From positions 1-36,541 of the IMG/VR virus record IMGVR_UViG_3300044844_000872: DNA of 36,541 bases; one strand, written 5' to 3'. The first letter of the stretch is position 1. Each line of letters opens with the position of its first letter. This document shows, one piece after another, positions 7,402-13,970 of the stretch. A program made the position numbers and the translations under genes. Below the pieces are notes generated by a model, which saw nothing but the letters and a program-made list of their open reading frames with translations, made no database searches and was not told the origin of the DNA. Source of the DNA: a virus.

Positions 7402-7808
7402 CACACCAACCCAGCCCGCAAACCCGCCAAACCAGAACGCCCAACCGGCGCAGCTGTCGAAACCACCGGAGCAGCCGACACGCTCCCCGTCAGCAATCCC
7501 ACTTTCCGCAAATGCTCAATGCCACGCTCCGTGATGCGATACGTGTGCGCATCCTTACCCGTGCAGCGACACTCCCGATTGCCGACCATGGTCAAATACT
7601 GCAACTTATCCGACGCCAGATCCGTCGCCCGTTTGGGTGCGTCAGCGTACTTCTCGTATTTCCAGTCGAAATGCTCTTTTGCCACCTCTTTGGCCGTGCT
7701 ATCCGGCATTCTTAAAAACCCCAACAGCAACTGATCCTGATGCTGATACCGTGACTTGCTTCGGCTCAGCTCATTAATCGCCGACCCACTCCCGCCATAC
7801 TCGTTCAT
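7401..7808 (-). CDS. Early operon protein, probable winged helix
   Basis: A 135-residue protein. The C-terminal half has YRITERGIEHLRKVGLL, a typical last helix and wing of a winged-helix domain, preceded by KLQYLTMVGNRECRC. The last about 25 residues are Ala/Val/Gly-rich and low in complexity. ATG overlaps the stop of the replication organiser (TGATG). It probably binds DNA or RNA in replication or early regulation; the family is not identified. Confidence 0.65.
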   Translation of the reverse strand: MNEYGGSGSAINELSRSKSRYQHQDQLLLGFLRMPDSTAKEVAKEHFDWKYEKYADAPKRATDLASDKLQYLTMVGNRECRCTGKDAHTYRITERGIEHLRKVGLLTGSVSAAPVVSTAAPVGRSGLAGLRAGLV

Positions 7809-8785
7809 CACCAACTCACCTTGGCCAGCCCATCAGCCGCCAGCCGTCTGTTAATCTTGATTTTCAATTTCGCCCGAAACTCCTGCCAACCATCCCCGCT
7901 ATCCGCATCGCCGTAACCATGGCGACGCGACCAGCCAATCAGCTCATCATCTGACTTAGGCAACCTAGCCCAATCCGGCAGAGACTTACTCCCTACATCC
8001 ACCGCCCGCTTTTCGCCCTTGGCAGCAGAACCCGCCCCGCCAAACTTACGCGCCGCAAACTCAGGATCACGCACATAGCGGATCACATCCTGTGCGAAGC
8101 GCATAGTCCATTGCGACTGCGAATACTGTCGCCCGATGTTGCTCGACCAATACGCCACAAAATCCGCTATCCAGGCCGGATCGAGCGCCTCAACCGAAGT
8201 CTGACCACCCACAGCCCTAAACAAAATCGCCCGTAGTTCCGATTCAGTCGGTTGCCAATCCAGAGTCATCGAAAACTGGCCGCCGTCAGTAGTAGTAGAA
8301 GATATATATCTAGTTCGGGGAACCTCACCCGTTCCAACCGGGGAAGCTGGTGGTTTATATTCTTCTAACTTATTGTTTGCGTTAATAATTTCGCTTTCAG
8401 ATTCGGGTAACTTGTCGGGGAACCTCTGGGGAACCTCTTTTTTGACGGACCTATCCCGTTGCAGCCATTTCTCAAAAAAAACGCGCGACACGACTAAAGC
8501 CGACTTCTTTTTTGCTTCCGAATGCGGCCTTAACAATCCAGCTTTGACCAGCCTTAGTATCGAATCCTTAACCTGGTCAGACGTAATCACCCACAACGGC
8601 CTAACACCACGCCCAGGCTCAGGCCGTTCCGACAAATCCAGCGCAATGCCAGACCGAGAGACGCGTGTTTTAATCCCAATAAAACCCGTCTCTTTATCCG
8701 TGCGCTGACACAGATAAAAGAAAACCTCCCGATCAATCACCTGCATATTCCGCAGGTTTTCATACTCATCCATCAGCACAATCAC
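7808..8785 (-). CDS. Replication organiser with DnaT-like domain (O/P analogue)
   Basis: A 325-residue replication initiator. The N-terminal region of about 110 residues is a winged-helix type domain (VIDREVFFYLCQRTD, then DQVKDSILRLVKAGLL) that probably binds the phage origin. Residues about 170-235 match the DnaT-like ssDNA-binding domain (DWQPTESELRAILFRAV, then IADFVAYWSSNIGRQYSQSQW). The context next to dnaB fits an initiator that recruits helicase. The GTG at 8785 overlaps the helicase stop (GTGA); ATG 8773 is an alternative start. Iterons marking the origin were not found inside the gene by eye. Confidence 0.82.
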   Translation of the reverse strand: MIVLMDEYENLRNMQVIDREVFFYLCQRTDKETGFIGIKTRVSRSGIALDLSERPEPGRGVRPLWVITSDQVKDSILRLVKAGLLRPHSEAKKKSALVVSRVFFEKWLQRDRSVKKEVPQRFPDKLPESESEIINANNKLEEYKPPASPVGTGEVPRTRYISSTTTDGGQFSMTLDWQPTESELRAILFRAVGGQTSVEALDPAWIADFVAYWSSNIGRQYSQSQWTMRFAQDVIRYVRDPEFAARKFGGAGSAAKGEKRAVDVGSKSLPDWARLPKSDDELIGWSRRHGYGDADSGDGWQEFRAKLKIKINRRLAADGLAKVSW

Positions 8786-10164
8786 TCGTAACCCCCCGCA
8801 TAATGCGCAAAATTACGGAACCGCGCGCAGCTGCCATCAAACACCAACCGCACCGTGCCCAGCGGGCCGTTACGCTGCTTGCCAATGATCAGCTCAGCCG
8901 TGCCGACATCCACGCTCTCTTTGTTGTAAACCTCATCACGATACGGAAACAGGATTAAATCCGCGTCCTGCTCCAACGAGCCAGAATCCCGCAAATCCGA
9001 CATCACCGGACGCTTGTTCGGCCTGCTTTCCAGATTGCGGTTTAACTGACTCAACGCCAAAACCGGACAACCCAGCTCTTTGGCCAGCTGCTTTAACCCG
9101 CGGGAAATCACCTCGATCTGCCCGTTGCGGTTTTCCGTGGCCGCAGAACCCTCCACACCCATCAACTGAATGTAATCGACCACCACCAGACCAATCCCAT
9201 CAGGAAACTCATCCGACAGCTCAGACGCTAACCGTAAAGCCCGGCTCCGCAATCCCCCAATCGTCAACCCTGCGGAATCATCGATAAACAGCGGGGATTT
9301 GCTTAAGCGGGAAATACCGGCATTGAGCAACGTCCACTCATCATCCTGAATCGTCCAGCTCTCGCGGATTTTCCGCAAACCCGCACCCGATACAGACGAC
9401 AAACAGCGCTGGGCAATCGCTTCCCGCTCCATTTCCATAGAAAAAACCGCGACTGGCTTGTTTTTCACCATCGCCACATGTTCCGCGATATTCATCGCCA
9501 GAGCCGTTTTACCCATGGATGGCCGTGCAGCCAACAACACCAAGTCACCCGGCCCAAAACCGCCCGTCAGCGCGTCAAGATCATCAAATCCAGACGACAA
9601 CCCGCGCACCCCATCTTTCGGCGGCGCATCGAAATTGCGCTCCATCTCATCCACAACCGCGCCCAATGCCTCACGGATGCGCACAAAGCCGCGCTTGCCA
9701 CGCAGGCCTTGCTGCCCCAATGCAAAAATCTTATGTTCAGCATCGGAAATGATGCTTTTCGCATCGCCCGCCGCCGACATGGCCAGCTCCAGCATTTGCT
9801 GTGCAGTATCGATCACCTGCCGCAAAATGGACTTTTCCCGCACAATGCCCGCATAGTGGCTAATGTTCGCCGCCGCGGGCGTATTCATCGCTAGACTGCC
9901 CAAATAACCAAGCCCGCCCACATTTTCAGACAAGCCTTTGCCTTGCAGGTAATCATCCACCAGCAGAATATCCACCGCCGATCCGGCAGACACCAGCTCG
10001 GCAATGGCGTTAAAAATAATCTTGTGCCGGTGGTCGTAAAAATCTTCGACCTTCACCAGCCCATTCACCCGGCCATACCCTACCGAATCAATCAAACAGC
10101 CACCGATCACAGACTGTTCCGCCTGCAGGTTTTGCGGCGGCACCGGCAAATGATTAACGTCCAT
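8782..10164 (-). CDS. Replicative DNA helicase, DnaB family
   Basis: A 460-residue hexameric replicative helicase. The N-terminal DnaB domain begins NLQAEQSVIGGCLID, and the RecA-like motor has Walker A ARPSMGKTALA at about 213-223. The H2/Walker B region is LVVVDYIQLM, and SQLNRNLESRPNKRPVMSDLRDSG covers the arginine-finger and H4 region. The length is normal for a complete DnaB. It is the phage's own helicase, recruited by the neighbouring DnaT-like organiser. A good ribosome site (GAGGTG) precedes ATG 10164, and the gene overlaps the gene upstream by 11 bp. Confidence 0.95.
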   Translation of the reverse strand: MDVNHLPVPPQNLQAEQSVIGGCLIDSVGYGRVNGLVKVEDFYDHRHKIIFNAIAELVSAGSAVDILLVDDYLQGKGLSENVGGLGYLGSLAMNTPAAANISHYAGIVREKSILRQVIDTAQQMLELAMSAAGDAKSIISDAEHKIFALGQQGLRGKRGFVRIREALGAVVDEMERNFDAPPKDGVRGLSSGFDDLDALTGGFGPGDLVLLAARPSMGKTALAMNIAEHVAMVKNKPVAVFSMEMEREAIAQRCLSSVSGAGLRKIRESWTIQDDEWTLLNAGISRLSKSPLFIDDSAGLTIGGLRSRALRLASELSDEFPDGIGLVVVDYIQLMGVEGSAATENRNGQIEVISRGLKQLAKELGCPVLALSQLNRNLESRPNKRPVMSDLRDSGSLEQDADLILFPYRDEVYNKESVDVGTAELIIGKQRNGPLGTVRLVFDGSCARFRNFAHYAGGYE

Positions 10165-10399
10165 GCATCACCTCGTAATACGCAGGACTGCCGGACACCT
10201 TTGCCATAAACAGCCGCTTCTCAATCGCCTGGCCAACCTCACGCAGCGGAGTCTTGGCTAAAGACTCAGCCGCCGCACGATTAGGCAACTTCACCCGCCG
10301 CAACCTGTCAGCGTCCTTAGCACTGGCAAAACACTCGGCCCCGCGACGGTAAATCTTGTACTTGCCGTAATCCAAAAAACCGAATACCTCACGACTCAT
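10154..10399 (-). CDS. Unknown early protein upstream of dnaB
   Basis: An 81-residue basic protein, not recognised. It begins at ATG 10399, inside the end of the preceding gene, and overlaps the helicase start by 11 bp. The sequence has a KYKIYRRGAECFASAKDADRLRR segment, suggesting a small alpha/beta nucleic-acid-binding fold. Operon position suggests a replication accessory protein, but there is no motif to confirm this. Confidence 0.6.
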   Translation of the reverse strand: MSREVFGFLDYGKYKIYRRGAECFASAKDADRLRRVKLPNRAAAESLAKTPLREVGQAIEKRLFMAKVSGSPAYYEVMHGR

Positions 10400-10706
10400 C
10401 GCCAATCCTCAGCAAAAATAACAAGCAACACGCCGCATGCGCCAAATGGTGCAAACCGCTTTCAGGATCGTTACGTTCACCCTCGGAAAATGCCGTCATG
10501 TGCCGAAAGGCTGCCGCCAGATACCGACGACGCGCATCAGGCACCAATTTCCAGCCGCCGCGCGAATACTTCGCCGCGCCAAACTCTAATACCCTCACAA
10601 CCTCAACCAATCCCATCCACGGCATCAGCGTCCAATCGGGCTTTCCTGCGTCATATTTGACACCTGCAGTCGTGTTGCTGCCGTCAGCCTCATCAACGAT
10701 CATCAC
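10389..10706 (-). CDS. dATP/dGTP diphosphohydrolase-like protein
   Basis: A 105-residue protein with the pattern VKYDAGKPDWTLMPW, FGAAKYSRGGW, RRYLAAAFRHMTAF and GERNDPESGLHHLAHA. This is characteristic of the phage family annotated as dATP/dGTP diphosphohydrolase (all-alpha, MazG-like metal site with E, D and H residues). The expected reaction is dNTP to dNMP plus pyrophosphate. In a replication operon this could shift the nucleotide pool or prevent incorporation of unwanted nucleotides. The preferred substrate cannot be told from sequence. It overlaps both neighbours by 4-11 bp. Confidence 0.72.
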   Translation of the reverse strand: MMIVDEADGSNTTAGVKYDAGKPDWTLMPWMGLVEVVRVLEFGAAKYSRGGWKLVPDARRRYLAAAFRHMTAFSEGERNDPESGLHHLAHAACCLLFLLRIGDES

Positions 10707-10882
10707 AACCCCTCAAACAATTTATTAATCCGGGCATCAACCCGGCGTTGCAGTTGGCCATTTGCCCAGGACAGCAGGGCATAAACGGCAAAAGCCCCGC
10801 AGAACAACAGCAACCCGGCTACACCTACCACCGCAAACGGCACGACTAGCGCCAGTTCCACAAAACACATTGCTGTTTTCAT
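10703..10882 (-). CDS. Small membrane protein of the early operon
   Basis: A 59-residue protein starting at ATG 10882. One long or two closely spaced hydrophobic helices (VELALVVPFAVVGVAGLLLF, then FAVYALLSW) are followed by an amphipathic basic tail (QLQRRVDARINKLFE). It may be involved in superinfection exclusion or membrane attachment of replication; no family is recognised. Its stop overlaps the start of the next gene. Confidence 0.6.
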   Translation of the reverse strand: MKTAMCFVELALVVPFAVVGVAGLLLFCGAFAVYALLSWANGQLQRRVDARINKLFEGL

Positions 10883-10889
10883 TGCTGCC

Positions 10890-10952
10890 CCAAAAAACAA
10901 AAACCCTGCGTGTTAGAATCAAAAATCTCACTCTCATCAACAAACACGCAGG
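10890..10952 (-). terminator. Intrinsic terminator upstream of the replication genes
   Basis: A 10-bp stem joins CCTGCGTGTT (10905-10914) and AACACGCAGG (10943-10952) with a 28-nt loop. On the minus strand it is followed by five and then six T interrupted by a single G. It should stop leftward early transcription before the replication genes unless the polymerase is antiterminated. On the plus strand the right arm includes the ribosome site of the gene at 10961. Confidence 0.65.
10911..10919 (+). promoter_or_regulatory. Extended -10 promoter for the lone plus-strand gene
   Basis: TG-T-TAGAAT forms an extended -10 (hexamer 10914-10919, 5 of 6 consensus bases) with no clear -35. It would give a leader of about 35 nt before the ATG at 10961. 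This would be a separate transcript opposing the leftward early operon. Seen by eye only. Confidence 0.4.
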
Positions 10953-10960
10953 TAAAACCC

Positions 10961-11206
10961 ATGACAGATACCATTCAAGCCCCCATCGTTTACAAAGTAG
11001 CCACCGGCCCAAATCAAAATTACGGCCTTGTAATCATGTCGCTGACTTGTCTTGACGCAAACGGAGAGCTAGCGCCTCAAAATCAAACGGCGGCGTTTTA
11101 TTCGCTGCCGCCAGCTGTCGCACGTCATCTTGCGATAGAACTAATGGCTGCCTGTGATCAACTTGATAAGTCGTCGTCGTCAACCCCGCCAGGTCAGCAG
11201 CATTAA
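10961..11206 (+). CDS. Unknown small protein on the plus strand
   Basis: An 81-residue protein (MTDTIQAPIVYKV...), not recognised. It starts at ATG 10961, with AGGT 8 nt upstream. The C-terminal part, LPPAVARHLAIELMAACDQL, looks like a conserved amphipathic helix pair, and the end is Ser/Pro-rich. It is the only plus-strand gene inside the leftward early operon. A competing minus-strand frame (11034-11228) has a good GGAGG and GTG start, but its composition looks less natural. Confidence 0.5.
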   Translation: MTDTIQAPIVYKVATGPNQNYGLVIMSLTCLDANGELAPQNQTAAFYSLPPAVARHLAIELMAACDQLDKSSSSTPPGQQH

Positions 11207-11230
11207 GCGTCAAACCCACCCATTCCACCG

Positions 11231-11419
11231 TTAAACCTCCGATGCTTCGCGGGTATCGTTGAGGCGTTGCTTGCGCATAAACTCATCCCCAACCTGGTGC
11301 AAACACAGCCGCAACATGGCCGATTTGGACAGCCCATAAAACCCCGCCAACTCCCGCAACAGCGCAAACTCGGCGGCATTCAAAAACGTTTCTTCGCGGT
11401 AATCGCGCTTGTCAGTCAT
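11231..11419 (-). CDS. Ribbon-helix-helix-like small protein
   Basis: A 62-residue protein starting at ATG 11419, with a G-rich ribosome site about 5 nt upstream. The pattern YREETFLNAAEFALLRELAGFYGLSKSAMLRLCL reads as a beta strand, an N-cap, then helix-turn-helix, as in RHH/Arc-type DNA-binding proteins. It is the first gene after the terminator that follows the HTH gene. An early regulator or N-like function is possible but not shown. Confidence 0.55.
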   Translation of the reverse strand: MTDKRDYREETFLNAAEFALLRELAGFYGLSKSAMLRLCLHQVGDEFMRKQRLNDTREASEV

Positions 11420-11429
11420 GACACCCCCC

Positions 11430-11466
11430 AAAAAAACGCCCCGCCACGGCGCATCCATGACGGGGC
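11430..11466 (-). terminator. Intrinsic terminator after the HTH gene (tR1-like)
   Basis: GCCCCG (11438-11443) pairs with CGGGGC (11461-11466). On the minus strand the stem is followed by one G and seven T (11430-11436). It separates the first two leftward genes from the remaining early operon, as tR1 follows cro in lambda. Confidence 0.8.
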
Positions 11467-11557
11467 AAGCTGGGCAAAATGCCCTACTGACTTAACAACA
11501 ACGAGAGTGGCAGACTTAACCGGTCTGCTGGCGGCTGGAAATGGGAGAGAGGTTATG

Positions 11558-11761
11558 TTAGGCAGCATCCCGATCATCACTAGCTTCAAAAAAGAATGCT
11601 TCAAGTTTTGCAACGTTCTTTACGTTTGGGTTTTCGATAGAACCGATCGCAAATTTTTGCAACCAATGAAAGCTAAGCCCGCTTTTTTCTGCGACAAGCC
11701 GATAGTTGCCGTACTCAAACGCCATTTTTTTTAACTGTTCAACACGATCAATTATCTTCAT
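11558..11761 (-). CDS. Cro/C1-type helix-turn-helix regulator
   Basis: A 67-residue protein consisting of one HTH domain. The recognition region reads YRLVAEKSGLSFHWLQKFAIG and is followed by NPNVKNVAKLEAFF, the usual helix 4 and 5 of XRE/Cro-type proteins. ATG 11761 is preferred, with AGGA 7 nt upstream. By position (promoter-proximal in the leftward early operon and followed by a terminator) it is the Cro analogue. It could also be the only prophage repressor, since no larger CI-like protein is visible. Candidate binding sites are the palindromes at 12121-12136 and 12152-12167. Confidence 0.75.
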   Translation of the reverse strand: MKIIDRVEQLKKMAFEYGNYRLVAEKSGLSFHWLQKFAIGSIENPNVKNVAKLEAFFFEASDDRDAA

Positions 11762-11770
11762 GGGCATATC

Positions 11771-12067
11771 CTAGCCACAAAGCGGATGTTGGTCAACTTG
11801 AGATGCCTCCGATCCGTCATTCGCTAATTCCAGAAATTTAATACCCTCATTGAGCAAATTGAACACAAACTCATATTGTTCAGGTTCTTCAATCGCAAAC
11901 ACAACCGCATTGACAAAACACGCCACGGTGGGCGCATGCTTGGCCTGCAAGCCTCGGCTTTCTAAATAACGCACCAATTCACTACCGCCATGCGCAGCAA
12001 TTATTGCGGCCATATCGGCCTTGTTACGCTCCACCACCCTTTCAAACTCTGTTTTTAACAGGTTCAT
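11771..12067 (-). CDS. Unknown first gene of the leftward early operon
   Basis: A 98-residue, mainly helical protein (MNLLKTEFERVVERNKADMAAIIAAHGG...), acidic overall. It starts 24 bp from the edge of the control region, with AGGT about 9 nt upstream. A helix pair EPEQYEFVFNLLNEGIKFLEL is near the C-terminus. I do not recognise it. It ends 10 bp before the HTH gene, so the two probably act together, for example as regulator and partner. Confidence 0.65.
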   Translation of the reverse strand: MNLLKTEFERVVERNKADMAAIIAAHGGSELVRYLESRGLQAKHAPTVACFVNAVVFAIEEPEQYEFVFNLLNEGIKFLELANDGSEASQVDQHPLCG

Positions 12068-12120
12068 TTTGACTAACCTACTTAAATCTCAATATCGCAC
12101 AAAGATAATTTTCACATGCT

Positions 12121-12167
12121 TAGCAATTCTTTGCTTGACTTTGATTCAAATTAGCAATAAATTGCTA
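12121..12167 (+). promoter_or_regulatory. Operator pair and rightward early promoter
   Basis: Two related 16-bp palindromes lie 31 bp apart centre to centre, about three helical turns. The right one, 12152-12167, is perfect (TAGCAAT-AA-ATTGCTA). The left one, 12121-12136, is imperfect (TAGCAAT-TC-TTTGCTT). A plus-strand promoter lies across them: -35 TTGACT (12135-12140), a 17-bp spacer and -10 TAAATT (12158-12163). A repressor bound at either site would cover a promoter element. A weak leftward extended -10 (TGCGATATT on the minus strand, plus positions 12091-12099) may drive the 12067 gene. Confidence 0.65.
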
Positions 12168-12212
12168 CCCAACAGAGCAACAGCCCTGTTGATGCGTTCC
12201 TCTCCTATACCT

Positions 12213-12240
12213 AGCCCGGTTAGCACAACGGGCTTTTTTT
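12213..12240 (+). terminator. Early rightward terminator/attenuator
   Basis: AGCCCG (12213-12218) pairs with CGGGCT (12229-12234), and two more pairs are possible towards the loop. Seven T follow (12234-12240). It lies about 50 bp after the expected start of the rightward transcript, so downstream expression should require antitermination or readthrough. Confidence 0.75.
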
Positions 12241-12255
12241 AACCGGAGCTACACC

Positions 12256-12453
12256 ATGACACTGAACGGCGTATTGACCAGATCACAGGTCAGACAGATT
12301 GAGAACATTGATCACGTAATGGGTCACCCACTGGCTCAAGCGATACATACCAAACAGCAGGCTTGCCAGACTCAGGATCAGCAAAACGATACCAGCGTCT
12401 TGTCACGCGCCAAGCGATGCCTCCTGATGCTGATACCAGGTCGCCAACCATAA
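12256..12453 (+). CDS. Doubtful small leader gene
   Basis: A 65-codon frame starting at ATG 12256, with GGAG 7 nt upstream and directly after the early terminator. The product is rich in Q and H (QAIHTKQQACQTQDQQND), which is what the reverse strand of a leucine-rich membrane segment would give. Small frames on the opposite strand (12403-12543 and 12283-12413) compete with it. No family is recognised. Confidence 0.25.
   Translation: MTLNGVLTRSQVRQIENIDHVMGHPLAQAIHTKQQACQTQDQQNDTSVLSRAKRCLLMLIPGRQP
12283..12413 (-). pseudogene. Possible frameshifted small membrane protein
   Basis: On the minus strand a TTG start (12411-12413) has a perfect AGGAGG 6 nt upstream but reads only 11 codons (MARDKTLVSFC) before a stop. 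In the -1 frame from the TTTT tract the reading continues LILSLASLLFGMYRLSQW and on to 12283, a clear transmembrane segment. This looks like a small membrane gene broken by a one-base change in a T run, or one needing frameshifting. It could also be chance. Confidence 0.3.
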
Positions 12454-12543
12454 ACGGGCAACCATCAATGACATCGCCCGTTGAAAATTAAAGGTTTTTG
12501 CTAACGCCGTATGTTCATCATCAACCAAAAATTGTATGGCCAC
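12403..12543 (-). CDS. Possible small minus-strand gene in the leader region
   Basis: A 46-residue frame starting at GTG 12543, with GGAG 7 nt upstream. The product (MAIQFLVDDEHTALAK, then AMSLMVARLWLATWYQ) looks like a real helical protein. It ends just inside the possible membrane gene at 12283-12413. If real, this pair would be transcribed against the rightward leader. Not recognised. Confidence 0.35.
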   Translation of the reverse strand: MAIQFLVDDEHTALAKTFNFQRAMSLMVARLWLATWYQHQEASLGA

Positions 12544-12578
12544 GGGAGAACTCCATAGATAAAGCATTAAGCATAGCT

Positions 12579-12651
12579 CATCACGAAAAGCCCTGTGCCG
12601 CCTTGAAACAGTTGGCACTCTCCAGCAACAGGCGCGGGGCTTTTCGTGATG
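12579..12651 (+). repeat. Stem-loop 1 of a related pair (partner 12868-12910)
   Basis: The outer arms 12579-12599 and 12631-12651 match at 19 of 21 positions and contain GAAAAGCCC and GGGGCTTTTCGTG. An inner GTGCC/GGCAC pair (12595-12599, 12614-12618) gives an alternative fold. The loop contains CTCTCCAGCAACA, almost identical to CTCTCCAGTAACA in the stem-loop at 12868-12910, which is also closed by an AAAGCCC/GGGCTTT stem. The two look like copies of one RNA element. Confidence 0.55.
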
Positions 12652-12867
12652 GTCTGGCCGGTGTCCTAGAGACCGGAAAAAGGTCTAGCAGTGCGGGTTT
12701 GTTTTTTTAAACATTGATTTCGTTCCCGCGTGGCGCGGCAGTGCACAAACACCCGCGCGCCAGATCATCAAAACCAGTCAATTTTTCTACTACGGATTGG
12801 CTGGGGAGCTGTGAAAAGTGACTTACGCCGGGTGGAACAGTAACCCGGCAACCTTGAACACCGACGA

Positions 12868-12910
12868 AAAGCCCGTGACAGCGCTCTCCAGTAACACCGG
12901 CACGGGCTTT
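12868..12910 (+). repeat. Stem-loop 2 of a related pair (partner 12579-12651)
   Basis: A perfect 10-bp stem, AAAGCCCGTG with CACGGGCTTT, encloses a 23-nt loop containing CTCTCCAGTAACA. It shares stem ends and loop motif with the element at 12579-12651. Confidence 0.55.
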
Positions 12911-13082
12911 CCGTGGCTGCTCAAGCCGGTCCACTGGGATGACCGAAAAAACTGAACCACTGCTTAAAAAGGCTTGCAGGCGGCCAGAGGAATATCCGCA
13001 CTGCAAGCCGCCGGTGTCGCCTGGCTCATAAAAAACCGGCAAACAGCTTGAGCAGCTTTAACGTAACCAAATGAGGTGATTT

Positions 13083-13415
13083 ATGCGAAAAATCAGACAA
13101 GCCATTCCGTTTGAAGAACTGGCCGCCAACATGAAAAACCAGCCGCGCTCGGTGCGGTCTAGCCGTTACAGTCGGAAAAGCACCTTTATCAGCGAACAGG
13201 AATCAGATGCCCGCGTAGCGGCTGTTGGCCTGACATTCGGCAGCCTGGCAATACTGGCCACCGCATTAGGATTATGGGGCATCTGGCACTCAGTCAGCAC
13301 CGCCCAGGCACAACCCGCGCCGATCTACGCAAAGTCAGAAATGACCCGCGCGCAAATAAAGCAACTGCATATCATGCCCAGCCGGAGCGAAAAGCATGCA
13401 CCAAAACATAAATAG
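13083..13415 (+). CDS. Membrane protein, first gene of the rightward operon
   Basis: A 110-residue protein with a basic, Ser/Arg-rich N-terminal third (RSVRSSRYSRKS) and one transmembrane helix at about 55-75 (VAAVGLTFGSLAILATALGL). A periplasmic or cytoplasmic tail of about 35 residues follows. AGGTGA is just upstream of ATG 13083. Family not recognised. It heads a run of a dozen genes whose starts and stops overlap by a few bases. Confidence 0.65.
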   Translation: MRKIRQAIPFEELAANMKNQPRSVRSSRYSRKSTFISEQESDARVAAVGLTFGSLAILATALGLWGIWHSVSTAQAQPAPIYAKSEMTRAQIKQLHIMPSRSEKHAPKHK

Positions 13416-13611
13416 ACACATTCACGCGGAAAACCAGATTGCCGCCATTCATAGCGCGATGGCTTATCTGGACGCAGCCAGGCATAAACTCACCGACCGC
13501 ATTTTTGACCGCATCCCCGCCGGACGCTTGGAGCAGATTCAGCGAGAGGTTGATGCCAACATCCACAACGCCATCGGCGACTTGCAACGAGCCGCAAAGG
13601 AGACAGCATGA
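13396..13611 (+). CDS. Small helical protein, unknown
   Basis: A 71-residue protein, almost entirely helical (AENQIAAIHSAMAYLDAARHKL, then RLEQIQREVDANIHNAIGDLQRA) and probably a coiled coil or a two-helix bundle. It overlaps the previous gene by 20 bp and the next by 4 bp (ATGA). Not recognised. Confidence 0.6.
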   Translation: MHQNINRHIHAENQIAAIHSAMAYLDAARHKLTDRIFDRIPAGRLEQIQREVDANIHNAIGDLQRAAKETA

Positions 13612-13970
13612 TTCCCGCAGGATGCTCCCAAAAAAGCCAGCTCAGCGGCCATATAAACATTTCGCATACACGTATCTATGACTTCGCCACCCTGCCGGAC
13701 TTTCCGAAACCGGCAGGCTATTACACTTACAAAAACAAAAAGCAGCAACAGGCCCCGTACTTCAACATCGCCGAAGTAAAAGCCTTTGCCGAAAAAATCT
13801 ACGGCAACAAAGTGGGCCAGCCAAAGGTATTTATAAACCGGGCGAAAAAATTCACAGACGAAAATCAACCGTATGTGATCCCGGCATTCAGCGACCAAGA
13901 GCGCGAAAACTGCCGTATACACAGACACTTCATCAACTTGATGCGACCATCCATCCAGCGGGCCCCATGA
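13608..13970 (+). CDS. Unknown rightward operon protein
   Basis: A 120-residue basic protein without a family I recognise. It contains GYYTYKNKKQQQAPYFNIAEV and a C-terminal RIHRHFINLMRPS. It is coupled to both neighbours by ATGA overlaps. Confidence 0.6.
   Translation: MIPAGCSQKSQLSGHINISHTRIYDFATLPDFPKPAGYYTYKNKKQQQAPYFNIAEVKAFAEKIYGNKVGQPKVFINRAKKFTDENQPYVIPAFSDQERENCRIHRHFINLMRPSIQRAP

Larger units (their letters stand above)
12453..13009 (+). other. Non-coding region with a series of stem-loops
   Basis: Between the early terminator and the first clear plus-strand gene there is no convincing rightward gene, but at least six inverted repeats: AACGGGC/GCCCGTT (12453-12482), a long stem at 12579-12651, TGGCGCG/CGCGCCA (12731-12762), GCCGGGT/ACCCGGC (12827-12849), AAAGCCCGTG/CACGGGCTTT (12868-12910) and GGCTTGCAG/CTGCAAGCC with an inner GCGG/CCGC (12971-13009). 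There is also a smaller AGACC/GGTCT at 12670-12686. Such density suggests structured RNA in the leader of the rightward operon. The function is unknown; a cis-acting antiterminator or an RNA regulator are possibilities. Confidence 0.55.

Noticed and set aside
11034-11228. Minus-strand 64-codon frame opposite the plus-strand gene at 10961
   Set aside because: It has a fair GGAGG and GTG, so it is not excluded, but the plus-strand product looks more like a real protein; only one is likely.
12453-13009. CRISPR array
   Set aside because: The repeated stem-loops are only two related copies with unequal spacing and no regular repeat-spacer pattern.
12707-13042. Minus-strand frame of 111 codons across the stem-loop region
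   Set aside because: It covers the inverted repeats, has no family pattern or good ribosome site, and its composition follows the hairpins; treated as non-coding.
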